Origin: Candidatus Solibacter sp. | GTDB lineage: Bacteria; Acidobacteriota; Terriglobia; Bryobacterales; Bryobacteraceae | NCBI GenBank assembly: GCA_026394025.1 | Contig: JAPKZC010000512.1 | Coordinates: 4,244-14,292, forward strand | Direction: 5' to 3' | Length of the DNA stretch: 10,049 nucleotides | Shown: piece after piece, positions 1 to 7,067 of the stretch | Position numbering within the stretch: position 1 is the stretch's first letter | How the letters are laid out: each line of letters starts with the position of its first letter | Notes under the pieces: generated by a model | Databases searched by the model: none | Seen by the model: the letters and a program-made list of their open reading frames with translations, nothing else | Told to the model about the DNA's origin: nothing | Translations under genes and position numbers: made by a program

Positions 1-648
1 GACGCCACTATCGTGGGCAAGATCAAAAAGCAATTGACCGACGGCAAAACGGTGATTATCACCTCCGGCCTGCTCAAGGCGCTTCAAGGCAAAGGCATCG
101 AGGATATCATCGAATTGGAATATACCGGCAAGACCGTCGCTACCCGCGAGTTCGCCGGCCGGGGAGGCCGGGGACAGAAGCTGGATACCGACATCCTGAT
201 TCCGGAGATCCGATATTTCACCAACGATTCCTGGGAAGTGGTGAGCGCCTTCACTTCCCCCAACAGAACCTCCGGCACGCCGATACTGCTCTCCGGCAAG
301 TACTCCAAGGGCCTACTCTATGTGTTGACCGTTCCGCAGGCGCAGGGCGAGTTATACAGATATCCGCAGACCGTGCTGCGGGCGATCCGCGAGGTAGTGG
401 CGAAAGATATGTATGTCCGGCTGGACGCTCCGAGCATGGTCAGCCTGTTCGTCTACGATAACGACAAGTTCATTGTCGAATCGTTCGCCGAGGAACCCGT
501 GCAGGCGCGGATCGTCACCGACAAGCGAATCGTGAATCTGCGCGATATGGAAAACGGACAGGAACTGACGGGCCAACCACAGGGAAACACAACCGTATTC
601 GAAACCCCACTGACTCGCGGTACCTATCGCGTGTTTTCGGCGCAATAG
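1..648 (+). CDS. C-terminal part of an unrecognised protein, possibly a large carbohydrate-active enzyme
   Basis: The frame is open from base 1 (it begins D-A-T-I-V) and ends at TAG 646-648, so the true start lies upstream; the GTG at 13 is an internal Val codon. About 215 residues are visible. The first ~35 residues (a Lys-rich helix, then TVIITSGLLKAL) look like a Rossmann-like strand-helix unit. The last ~80 residues (VRLDAPSMVSLFVYDND through TRGTYRVFSAQ) are beta-rich and resemble the C-terminal beta-sandwich that ends many glycoside hydrolases. I do not recognise the family; the carbohydrate link is an inference from fold style and from the sugar-acid enzyme type next door. The downstream enolase-superfamily gene starts after 15 bp, so the two are probably co-transcribed. 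Confidence 0.6.
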   Translation, partial: DATIVGKIKKQLTDGKTVIITSGLLKALQGKGIEDIIELEYTGKTVATREFAGRGGRGQKLDTDILIPEIRYFTNDSWEVVSAFTSPNRTSGTPILLSGKYSKGLLYVLTVPQAQGELYRYPQTVLRAIREVVAKDMYVRLDAPSMVSLFVYDNDKFIVESFAEEPVQARIVTDKRIVNLRDMENGQELTGQPQGNTTVFETPLTRGTYRVFSAQ

Positions 649-663
649 GGGACAGGAGCATTT

Positions 664-1848
664 ATGCTGAGACGTAACTTTCTGACTGCCGCTCTTGGAC
701 TGCCGGCGGCCGGTATTTTCGCGACGTTAGAGAAACTGACGGCCGCCGACCTTGGCAAGGTCCGCATCACCGACATCAAGATTCGGCCTTCCGGGACTCA
801 CACGCAGATTCGCATCGATACCGACGCCGGCATCTCCGGGTATGGCGAATCGGGCGTGACGCTCTCCATGATGAAGGCATGGATGGAGATCTTCAAGCCC
901 ATGCTTACCGGGCAGGATCCCCTGGCCATCGGGTATCACTGGCACCGCATGTCCACGCTGATGCACACCTATATGGCCCGCATCCCGGCGCTCAGCGGCG
1001 TCGACATGGCCCTGTGGGATCTGGCCGGACGCCTGGTCAACCTGCCCGTGTACCGGTTGCTGGGCGGGCCGTTCCGCGAGCAGGTTCCCGTGTTCATCAA
1101 CAGCGAGCCGCGCAACATGCTCGACCCGGCGGTAGTCAAGGATTGGGCCGATCAGTTCCGCGCCAGTCCGCTCGGTTTCCGGGCCACGAAGATCAATACC
1201 CACAGCATTCTGGGGATCCCCATGGGACGTTACACCACCTCCTTCGGCAACGTGCGCAAGGAACTGGGGCTGGACTACGACATCATGGTCCACTGCCACA
1301 ACGAGTACGATTTGGCCAGCGCCAAGGCCATTGCCCGGAGCGTGGAAGATATCCAACCCAAGTGGTTCGAAGACCCGCTGCCGCCGCAGTTCTCCGACAG
1401 TTGGGTAGCCCTCAAGCGTGAATGCCGGGTGCCTCTGTTGACCGGCGAGAAATGCGAGATGCCGCAGGGCTTCTATCCGTTCCTGAAGGAACAGGCGGTG
1501 GACTATATTTACCCGGACATCGCATTCTGCGGCGGCATCACGGCGTTTATGAAGATCGCCGCCACGGCGTCTCTGTTCCGCATTCCGGTGGCGACGCACA
1601 ACGTGGGTGGCATTCATCTGACCATGTCGTGCATCCAGGTGGGGCTTTCGATCATGGACTTTCTCACCAGCGAAACCGCCATGGGCGGCGCTGGTGGCGG
1701 GGTTCTCGCGCTGGCGCGCAATCCACCGGTGGTGAAGGGCGGCTTCGCCCAGCGTCCGGATGCACCGGGCCTCGGCGTAGACCTGAACGAAGAGGTGTTC
1801 CGGCAGCGCCAGACCGCGCGCGGCGGCACATTCCAGGATTGGATTTAG
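664..1848 (+). CDS. Tat-exported enolase-superfamily enzyme (mandelate racemase / sugar-acid dehydratase type)
   Basis: The 394-residue length fits the mandelate racemase/muconate-lactonizing family, whose members abstract the alpha proton of a carboxylate and often dehydrate sugar acids such as galactonate or mannonate. The N-terminus MLRRNFLTAALGLPAAG is a twin-arginine (RRNFL) signal, which predicts export as a folded protein. The capping domain spans roughly 33-150 and the TIM barrel 155-350. Visible barrel positions are K176 (ATKIN), H210 and H212 (VHCHNEYD), E236 (WFEDPLPP), E262 (LLTGE), D285, H312 (ATHN) and E337 (SET). The tail PDAPGLGVDLNEEVF is typical of the family. Oddity: the first metal-ligand position, normally Asp, reads His (H210, codon 1291-1293). 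The exact substrate cannot be read. AGGAG at 654-658 lies 5 nt before the ATG. It is probably co-transcribed with the upstream gene and converges on the serine hydrolase gene with only 3 bp between stop codons. Confidence 0.9.
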   Translation: MLRRNFLTAALGLPAAGIFATLEKLTAADLGKVRITDIKIRPSGTHTQIRIDTDAGISGYGESGVTLSMMKAWMEIFKPMLTGQDPLAIGYHWHRMSTLMHTYMARIPALSGVDMALWDLAGRLVNLPVYRLLGGPFREQVPVFINSEPRNMLDPAVVKDWADQFRASPLGFRATKINTHSILGIPMGRYTTSFGNVRKELGLDYDIMVHCHNEYDLASAKAIARSVEDIQPKWFEDPLPPQFSDSWVALKRECRVPLLTGEKCEMPQGFYPFLKEQAVDYIYPDIAFCGGITAFMKIAATASLFRIPVATHNVGGIHLTMSCIQVGLSIMDFLTSETAMGGAGGGVLALARNPPVVKGGFAQRPDAPGLGVDLNEEVFRQRQTARGGTFQDWI

Positions 1849-1851
1849 CGA

Positions 1852-3381
1852 TTACCGGGAGACGGGGCGGAAACGCAAGTCCCAGACGCGCGATTCGCTG
1901 ACGCTCAATCCGGTGACGGCGCCGTATGAGTCGCGCAGAAATCGGACGACGCCGAGCGACGAGTTGAAGGCGTCCTTGTAAGTGGGCGTGAGCGGGATCG
2001 ACGCGTTGGGACGGCGGTGGACGACCAGGCGGGCGTTCTCCAGCGCGACGCGCAGGGTGACCTCGGCTTCGTCGCTGAGGTATTCGCCGGTCAACGCCGC
2101 CAGGTCGGCGGGCGCGGGCGTCCAGGGCTCAACCCTTTCGTACCACGTGCCGCCATCGATCTCGCCGGGGGCGCGCATGCGGTCGCCGGCAAACTCGTTC
2201 GGCGAATCGGCGGTGACCTGCACCACGGAGTGATCGCGCAGGCTGCGGTACATGCCGGGCTTGGGTGCTGACACAGTCCGCGTGGCGGGTTGGGCGGGCG
2301 GCGCGTCTCCGAGGAATATGTCGGCGACGGCGTGGCCCAGTTGGGTGCCGTTGGCCGCGCTGGAATTGCAGAGTACGGCCACCGACAGACCGTGATCGGG
2401 ATAGCGGCCGAGCCAAGCGTTGTAAGCCGCGGTAGTGCCGCTGTGGCTGACTTCGTTGCGCCCCTTGTAGTGCAGCACCATGAGACCGGCAGCATAGGCG
2501 ATGGTGCGCCCGTCGGTGAGTTTGGGCTGCTGGAGTTGCCGGGCGACGAAGGTACTCCCGCCCACCGTGGCGGTGGTGAAATTCTGGTTCCACTTGAGGA
2601 GATCGCCGACTGTGGTCAACATGCCACCGTTGCCATGGACGTCTTCAAACGGCATGAGCTGGCGGAAGGCGCCATTGTTTTCCGAGTAGGCGATGGCGCG
2701 ACCCTTCACGATGCGGTGGAAATCGTCGCGCCAGGAGGTGGAGTTCATGGCGAGCGGTGTGAAGATGGCGTCGCGGGTGAATTCGGCGAACGGCTTGCCG
2801 GCGACGCGTGCCACCAGGATGGCCGCAAGGTTGTAGCCGCTATTGCTGTATGAGTATTCGGCGCCCGGCGGATAGTTGAGGGCGCGCTGGCGGCTCAGGA
2901 TATCGAGCACGTGCGCATGGGTGTAGGCGCGGGTGGTGCGGGGCCAGCCGGCGATGGCTTCCACGCTGCCCCAATCGCGCAGGCCGCTGGTGTGATGCAG
3001 GAGGTGGCGGATGGTGAGCGGCGCGCCGTAGTCGGGCAATTCCGGAACGTACTTACGCACGGCGTCGTCGAGCGAGAGCTTGCCCTGCTGGGCGAGGAGC
3101 AAGACCGCAGCCGCGGTGAACTGCTTGCTGACGGGGCCCGCTTCGAAGATGGAATCGGGCCGCAAGGGAACATCGTGCTCCAGGTCGGCCATTCCGTAGG
3201 CCACGCTCAGCGCGGCGGCGCCCTCCAGCGAGGCGGCCACCGCGCATCCCGGACCGTTGTTGCGGTTGAAGCGGGAGAATATCCGGTCGACGCGCCCGCG
3301 AGCGTCCGGCGGCGGGGTGAGCTTCTGTGCCGGGATTGACGGGACGAGAAGCAGCGCGAGAGCGAGGACCGAAATCTTCAT
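1852..3381 (-). CDS. Secreted class-C beta-lactamase-like serine hydrolase homologue with catalytic Ser replaced by Pro
   Basis: The 509-residue protein has a Sec signal peptide (MKISVLALALLLVPSIPA, then Q) and a beta-lactamase / penicillin-binding-protein-like transpeptidase domain at about 28-355. A beta-rich C-terminal domain follows (about 370-509), like the lipocalin-type tails common in this family. Family landmarks are present: LTIRHLLHHTSGL at 122-134, the Tyr motif YSN at 178-180, GGMLTTVGDLLKW at 252-264, and HSG at 313-315, which replaces the KTG box. The SxxK motif normally reads GSVSK but here reads G82-P83-V84-S85-K86, so the nucleophile is Pro (codon CCC, bases 3133-3135); a single T-to-C change from TCC would explain it. 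It may be a pseudo-enzyme, or the base may be an error. The ATG has only a weak Shine-Dalgarno. It lies 31 bp after the bPH_4 gene and may be read from the same transcript. Confidence 0.9.
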   Translation of the reverse strand: MKISVLALALLLVPSIPAQKLTPPPDARGRVDRIFSRFNRNNGPGCAVAASLEGAAALSVAYGMADLEHDVPLRPDSIFEAGPVSKQFTAAAVLLLAQQGKLSLDDAVRKYVPELPDYGAPLTIRHLLHHTSGLRDWGSVEAIAGWPRTTRAYTHAHVLDILSRQRALNYPPGAEYSYSNSGYNLAAILVARVAGKPFAEFTRDAIFTPLAMNSTSWRDDFHRIVKGRAIAYSENNGAFRQLMPFEDVHGNGGMLTTVGDLLKWNQNFTTATVGGSTFVARQLQQPKLTDGRTIAYAAGLMVLHYKGRNEVSHSGTTAAYNAWLGRYPDHGLSVAVLCNSSAANGTQLGHAVADIFLGDAPPAQPATRTVSAPKPGMYRSLRDHSVVQVTADSPNEFAGDRMRAPGEIDGGTWYERVEPWTPAPADLAALTGEYLSDEAEVTLRVALENARLVVHRRPNASIPLTPTYKDAFNSSLGVVRFLRDSYGAVTGLSVSESRVWDLRFRPVSR

Positions 3382-3412
3382 GCGATCCAGGATAGCGCGG
3401 CGCGGCCACGGT

Positions 3413-3796
3413 CTACGCGGCCACGAGCGCGCCGCCGCGGCGCGTCAAGTGGGGGGCGTGGGCGGCGACGTCGGCGAAGAAGGCGCCCGGATCGTCCGGG
3501 GCCAGGAGAATTTCGGAATCGCGCCCGATGCGCACGGCAACGCGCTTGCCCAGCACGGGTCCGAGGGAACTCTCTCCGACGAAGGTGATGGCGGCGTACG
3601 GGATGGCCCACCGGGTGAGCCCGGCGCGCACGCGCAAGGCCTCGGGCGCGGTGACATATTCCTGGGGCAGCGCGATCAGCAACAAGACCAACAGCACCGG
3701 GCTGCCGATCCAACGATTGCCACCCGCCGCCAGAACTCCGACCACGTACAGGATGGCGGCGAACAGCCACACTTCGACCTTTGATCTATGCTTCAT
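3413..3796 (-). CDS. Small membrane protein with bacterial PH domain (bPH_4 / YyaB-like)
   Basis: This 127-residue protein starts MKHRSKVEVWLFAAILYVVG, followed by a second hydrophobic stretch (about 30-44), giving two membrane segments as a hairpin. The remainder (about 46-120) follows the YyaB-like PH pattern: RWAIPYAAITFVGES for the 'IPY..I..V' element, KRVAVRIG for the central strands, and ILLAPDDPGAFFADVAAHAPHL for the closing strand and helix. I recognised the family by pattern, not by search. The function of bPH_4 proteins is unknown; they are presumed to act at the inner face of the membrane. The ATG has no clear Shine-Dalgarno; the upstream bases are A/T-rich (CAAAATAT). A GC-rich hairpin separates it from pspA, so it may be only partly linked to that operon. 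Confidence 0.7.
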   Translation of the reverse strand: MKHRSKVEVWLFAAILYVVGVLAAGGNRWIGSPVLLVLLLIALPQEYVTAPEALRVRAGLTRWAIPYAAITFVGESSLGPVLGKRVAVRIGRDSEILLAPDDPGAFFADVAAHAPHLTRRGGALVAA

Positions 3797-3812
3797 ATAT
3801 TTTGAAAGGGGA

Positions 3813-3833
3813 GGGCGGGGGAGAACCCCGCCC
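3813..3833 (-). terminator. GC hairpin after pspA (attenuator, terminator or 3' stabiliser)
   Basis: Perfect 8-bp arms GGGCGGGG (3813-3820) and CCCCGCCC (3826-3833) enclose a 5-nt loop. The hairpin lies 17 bp beyond the pspA stop codon and upstream of the bPH_4 start on the same strand. The sequence after it on the minus strand is TCCCCTTTCAAAA, without a clean U-tract, so intrinsic termination would be weak; partial read-through into bPH_4 or mRNA 3'-end protection is equally likely. Confidence 0.5.
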
Positions 3834-3850
3834 GTCGTTACCAGCCAATG

Positions 3851-4510
3851 CTACGCGCTGCGCTTGCTCTTGAGCTCGCTCAACAGGCGATCGATCTCTT
3901 CCTGCTTCTCCATCGCCGCGAACTTCGCGTTAACGTCGTCGCCGACCAGTTCCGCGTGTGCCTGGGCGGTGGCCTCGTGATGACGCACTTTGCTCTTCAT
4001 GCGGTCGAACGCCGCCGCGTTGGAGTTGTCGCCCATGGCGTTGCCGGCATCCGTGGCCTTGCCGAGGGAGCGGGCGCGACGGTGTTGAGCGATCAGCATG
4101 TCGCTTTTAGATTCCGCTTCCGCCATCTTCTGCTGCAAGCGGAGGAGGGCCGACTTGAGGTTGTCCACCTGCGATTTCTGATCCTCCACCTGCTGGCGGA
4201 AACTGGCGGCGGTGGTGCGGTAGCTCATGCTGCGCTCCACGGCAGCGCGCGCCAGGGCATCGTCCTTCTTATCGACGGCGAGTCCCGCGCGGTGCATCCA
4301 CTGCCGCTCGTTCTCTTCCGCTTCCAGTAGCTTCTTCTCCAGGATGTGCTGGTCGGCGATGGAGATCGCCACCTGCGTTTTGACTTGGAGCAACTGATTC
4401 TGCATATCGAGAATCACCTGCTTGATCATTTTTTCCGGGTCTTCCGCCTTGTCCACAAGATCGTTCAGATTGGCCCGTACCAGTGTAGCTACCCGTTCCA
4501 AAAGTGCCAT
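3851..4510 (-). CDS. pspA: PspA/IM30 family phage-shock protein A
   Basis: The 219 residues match the usual PspA/IM30/LiaH length. The N-terminus MALLERVATLVRANLNDLVDKAEDPEKMI is the family signature: an amphipathic helix that binds stressed membrane, then the conserved D-KAEDPEKM stretch. Residues ~25-145 are continuous heptad-rich helix (QVILDMQNQL..., ERQWMHRAGLAVDKKDDALARAAV, LLRLQQKMAEAESKSDMLIAQHRRARS), the coiled-coil core that assembles into ESCRT-III-like oligomers. The region ~165-219 forms the terminal helices and ends EEIDRLLSELKSKRSA, as is common in bacterial homologues. Known PspA proteins bind anionic lipid on the cytoplasmic face and limit proton leakage. Start choice is clear: AAGGAG (4518-4523 on the minus strand) lies 7 nt before the ATG. 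It sits 18 bp downstream of flotillin, clearly in the same operon. Confidence 0.95.
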   Translation of the reverse strand: MALLERVATLVRANLNDLVDKAEDPEKMIKQVILDMQNQLLQVKTQVAISIADQHILEKKLLEAEENERQWMHRAGLAVDKKDDALARAAVERSMSYRTTAASFRQQVEDQKSQVDNLKSALLRLQQKMAEAESKSDMLIAQHRRARSLGKATDAGNAMGDNSNAAAFDRMKSKVRHHEATAQAHAELVGDDVNAKFAAMEKQEEIDRLLSELKSKRSA

Positions 4511-4528
4511 TGTCTTGCTCCTTATTAC

Positions 4529-5959
4529 TTACTGCGTTCCGCCTGTGTTCTTCGCCTTGTCATCCGGTTTGGGCGCTCTGTCGGCGATCGTCCGAACCTT
4601 CGCAAACATGTCTTTGAACGGCATGCCGGAGAGGGTTTCGAAGAGGGCGGGAATCTGCGCCGCCATCGCCGTGATGTCGCCCGTGATTTTGTTCATACCC
4701 GCGGTTGCTCCGTCGCCCGTGGACACAATGGTGATCTTGTCGACGTTAGCCAGCGGCGCGGCCAGGGCACGGACTATTTCCGGCAAACCGCTAATCAACT
4801 TGTCGAGGATGGCCGCCTGGTTGAACTCCTGGTAGGCCTCGGCTTTGACGTTCATGGCCTTGGCTTCGGCTTCGCCCTTCTTGAAGATGATCTCGGCTTC
4901 GGCCTCGCCCTGCGCACGGATGCTGGCGGCGCGGCCGTCGGCTTCCATGATCATGCGGTTCTTCTCGGCTCCGGCGAGGGTCTCAATGCGCTGGCGTTCG
5001 TACTCGGCCTGCCTGAGCACGGTGGCGGTCAGTTCGTATTTGATTTCGGCCTGCTGCACCAATGCCTCGTGCTCCTTTTCCACCTGGTGAATGGTGACTT
5101 CCTCGGCGCGCACGCGTTGCTGCATGATGTTGGTCTGGATCTCGTAGGTCTTGTCGGCCTGTGCCTGCTGCCGCTTGACATTCTCCAGGTATTCGGCCTT
5201 CTTGACTTCGAGATCGCGCTGCGCCTCGGCCTGCTTGGCCTGCGAGAGCGTCTCCGCCAGGACGCGCGCCTGGTCGGCATTGGTCTTGGCGATGGCCGAT
5301 TCGCGCGAGGCTTCGGCGCGCTTGATGGCGGTGTCGCGTTCGGCTTCGGCCGCGGCCACGTCGGCGTCGCGCTTGATGCGCGCCACATCCGGCCGGCCCA
5401 TATTGGTGATGTAATCGTTCTTGTCGCGGACTTCCTTGATGGTGAAGGAGATCACTTCGAGGCCCATCTTGTTCATGTCATCGGCGCAGGTGCCGCGCAT
5501 ACGCTCACCCACCATCTCCGGCTGTTTGACGATCTCCTCCACAGTCAACTGGCCGATGATGCCGCGCAAATGGCCTTCCATGACGAGGCGGATCAGGCCT
5601 TCGCGCTCTTCGGGCGATTTGGTGAGGAACTGCTCGGCGGCCGTAAGAATGGACTCCGGATCGCTCTTCACCTTGATCTGCGCCACGGCTTCCACGGTCA
5701 CCGCCACACCTTGCCTGGTGTAGAGGTCCTGCTTCGGCGCCACGTCGAAGCTCATCAATTCCAGCGACAGGCCGCGGCAGCTCTCCACCATGGGAAAGAT
5801 CACGGTACCGCGGCCCTTGACCACGCGTGTGCCGCGGAAGCCGTAAACGATGATGGCCTCGTGCGGCCCCGCCTTGCGGAACAGTTTGGCGAACATCATC
5901 ATCAGAAACATCAGCGCCAAAACCATCAGCGCGGCGATCACAAATATCTGATTCTCCAT
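4529..5959 (-). CDS. floT: Flotillin-like SPFH/band-7 membrane scaffold protein
   Basis: 476 residues. One membrane segment (about 5-24, IFVIAALMVLALMFLMMMF) is followed by an SPFH domain (about 30-190) with flotillin hallmarks: AIIVYGFRGTRVVKGRGTVI, VAVTVEAVAQIKV, LTKSPEEREGLIRLVMEGHLRGIIGQLTVEEI and NKMGLEVISFTIKEVRD. A long Ala/Glu/Lys-rich coiled coil covers about 190-390 (repeated EAE/AEA, for example GEAEAEIIFKKGEAEAKAM). The C-terminal part IVRALAAPLANVDKITIV is the oligomerisation region. Flotillins organise membrane microdomains and in bacteria are usually paired with an NfeD protein, as here (yuaF-floT in Bacillus, yqiJ-yqiK in E. coli). AGGAG (5971-5975, minus strand) lies 11 nt upstream of the ATG. 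The gap to nfeD is 17 bp and to pspA 18 bp. Confidence 0.95.
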   Translation of the reverse strand: MENQIFVIAALMVLALMFLMMMFAKLFRKAGPHEAIIVYGFRGTRVVKGRGTVIFPMVESCRGLSLELMSFDVAPKQDLYTRQGVAVTVEAVAQIKVKSDPESILTAAEQFLTKSPEEREGLIRLVMEGHLRGIIGQLTVEEIVKQPEMVGERMRGTCADDMNKMGLEVISFTIKEVRDKNDYITNMGRPDVARIKRDADVAAAEAERDTAIKRAEASRESAIAKTNADQARVLAETLSQAKQAEAQRDLEVKKAEYLENVKRQQAQADKTYEIQTNIMQQRVRAEEVTIHQVEKEHEALVQQAEIKYELTATVLRQAEYERQRIETLAGAEKNRMIMEADGRAASIRAQGEAEAEIIFKKGEAEAKAMNVKAEAYQEFNQAAILDKLISGLPEIVRALAAPLANVDKITIVSTGDGATAGMNKITGDITAMAAQIPALFETLSGMPFKDMFAKVRTIADRAPKPDDKAKNTGGTQ

Positions 5960-5976
5960 AACGTCGATTTCTCCTA

Positions 5977-6564
5977 TTAGGCCTGTTGCTCCACGTCACC
6001 CGCGAATTCGTCCCACGCGCGGACGTAGGCGATGCCTTTTTCGTAGCGGGTGACTACGACCTCGACGCCCTTTGGGATGGCGGCGCCCGATTCGGCACGC
6101 GCGCCGGAAACGCGGCGCGTGCCACCCTGTGTGTAAATCAGTTCACCGGTTCCACCGGCGCGGATGGGAATGCTGAGTTTCCCCAGCACGCCGACCATAT
6201 CGTAGTCGGCCGGGTCCAGCGCGGCCTCGTGCTTCATCAGCACCTTGGCGAGGAACCAGAACACCACGCTGGCTCCGCCCAGGCCGCTCAGCGTGGCCAC
6301 GCCCAGCACCACCGCGAACCATACGCCGTAGTAGTGGTGCAGCAGGTAGCCGGTGCCGCCGAACCATGCCAGAAACGCCGCGATGGTGCCAAGATTGAAA
6401 AACGACGCGCCGTCCGGACCGCCGGCGTGCGCGTGCCCCAGATGAAGGCCGTGATCGAAATGCAGGTGGGGCATATGCAGGTGTATGCTACCGGACAGGA
6501 GCGACAACGCGCTCATTCCGAACCCCACCAGGAAGCAGATGAGATAGAAAGAAGACCAGGTCAT
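5977..6564 (-). CDS. NfeD-like membrane protein (YuaF/YqiJ type), flotillin partner
   Basis: The 195-residue protein has a membrane segment at about 5-25, a His-rich loop at 28-46 (eight His), two further hydrophobic segments (about 56-75 and 80-108), and a C-terminal OB-fold NfeD domain from about 118. That domain shows the motif MVGVLGKLSIPIRAGGTGELIYTQGGTRR and then VEVVVTRYEKGIAYVRAWDEF. NfeD proteins of this short type lack the serine protease domain and cooperate with SPFH proteins; the OB domain is thought to bind the flotillin side. The ATG overlaps the XRE stop codon (ATGA at 6561-6564), and a strong GAGGAGG (6570-6576, minus strand) lies 5 nt upstream, inside the XRE coding end, which indicates translational coupling. 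The His-rich extracytoplasmic or loop segment could bind metal, but that is only suggested by composition. Confidence 0.88.
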   Translation of the reverse strand: MTWSSFYLICFLVGFGMSALSLLSGSIHLHMPHLHFDHGLHLGHAHAGGPDGASFFNLGTIAAFLAWFGGTGYLLHHYYGVWFAVVLGVATLSGLGGASVVFWFLAKVLMKHEAALDPADYDMVGVLGKLSIPIRAGGTGELIYTQGGTRRVSGARAESGAAIPKGVEVVVTRYEKGIAYVRAWDEFAGDVEQQA

Positions 6565-7064
6565 GAACGCCTCCTCGGCTTAGGCGTGGGCGTGGAAGGC
6601 GGCGCCTTCAACACTTCAATCAGGCGTTCTGCCAGCCCGGGATTTTCCAGAATCGTTCCCAAGAGAATCATGCACATTCGCGAATCCTTATGCTTGGCGG
6701 CGGTCAACAGCGCGTGATGCAGATCCACATCGCGACTGAAGCGCTCGGCGCCAGAGATCAGCCACAGATCGAGCTTATCTTCGCCCGCGCCCAGATCGCT
6801 CATCAGCTCGTTCGAAAAACCTTCGGGATCGTCCACCAGGTACCCGGGATGCACCTTAAAGAAGCGCGCCAACAGCATGCGGGTGGAGTTGGTCAGGTGC
6901 GGCCGGGAGCCGCTCTCAATCTGCGAGAGGTAGCTCTGGCTAATGGACTTTCCGAGTTCCTTCTCGACCATGCGCGCCAACTCAACCTGCGACAATTCGC
7001 GGTCGAGACCGCGGATGGTGCCTTCCACTTCGCGGAGGTATCGAAGTTTTTCACCGAGCGTCAT
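6561..7064 (-). CDS. XRE-family helix-turn-helix regulator of the membrane-stress operon
   Basis: A Cro/CI-type DNA-binding domain occupies about residues 3-78: LGEKLRYLREVEG, then LSQVELARMVEKELGKSISQSYLSQIESGSRPHL (HTH and recognition helix), then TRMLLARFFKVHPGYLVDD. The C-terminal half (80-153) is helical and could bind a ligand or dimerise; the tail is Pro/Arg-rich. I chose the ATG at 7062-7064 (167 residues). The longer frame from 7133 would place 23 unrelated residues before the HTH domain and would begin upstream of the recognisable promoter. The leader from that promoter would be about 10 nt with no Shine-Dalgarno, close to leaderless. The gene is first in the NfeD-flotillin-PspA unit and divergent from the DUF2278 gene, so it is the obvious local regulator and probably controls itself. 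Activator or repressor action cannot be read from the sequence. Confidence 0.88.
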   Translation of the reverse strand: MTLGEKLRYLREVEGTIRGLDRELSQVELARMVEKELGKSISQSYLSQIESGSRPHLTNSTRMLLARFFKVHPGYLVDDPEGFSNELMSDLGAGEDKLDLWLISGAERFSRDVDLHHALLTAAKHKDSRMCMILLGTILENPGLAERLIEVLKAPPSTPTPKPRRRS

Positions 7065-7067
7065 ATA

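Noticed and set aside
438..478. Possible catalytic motif in the first partial gene (YDNDKF)
   Set aside because: A single Asp-rich turn in a beta-rich C-terminal domain does not define an active site and no family match supports it.
727..1617. A 296-codon minus-strand open frame inside the enolase-superfamily gene
   Set aside because: It is antisense to a well-supported enzyme, has no domain pattern, and is a by-product of high GC at third codon positions.
2290..2853. A 187-codon plus-strand frame inside the serine hydrolase gene
   Set aside because: It is opposite a gene with clear family motifs, with no ribosome site and no recognisable product.
4346..5980. A 544-codon plus-strand open frame opposite flotillin and part of pspA
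   Set aside because: It is antisense to two genes of certain identity. Its Leu/Gly/His/Asp-rich composition with no recognisable domain is what the complement of an Ala/Glu-rich coiled-coil gene in GC-rich DNA gives.
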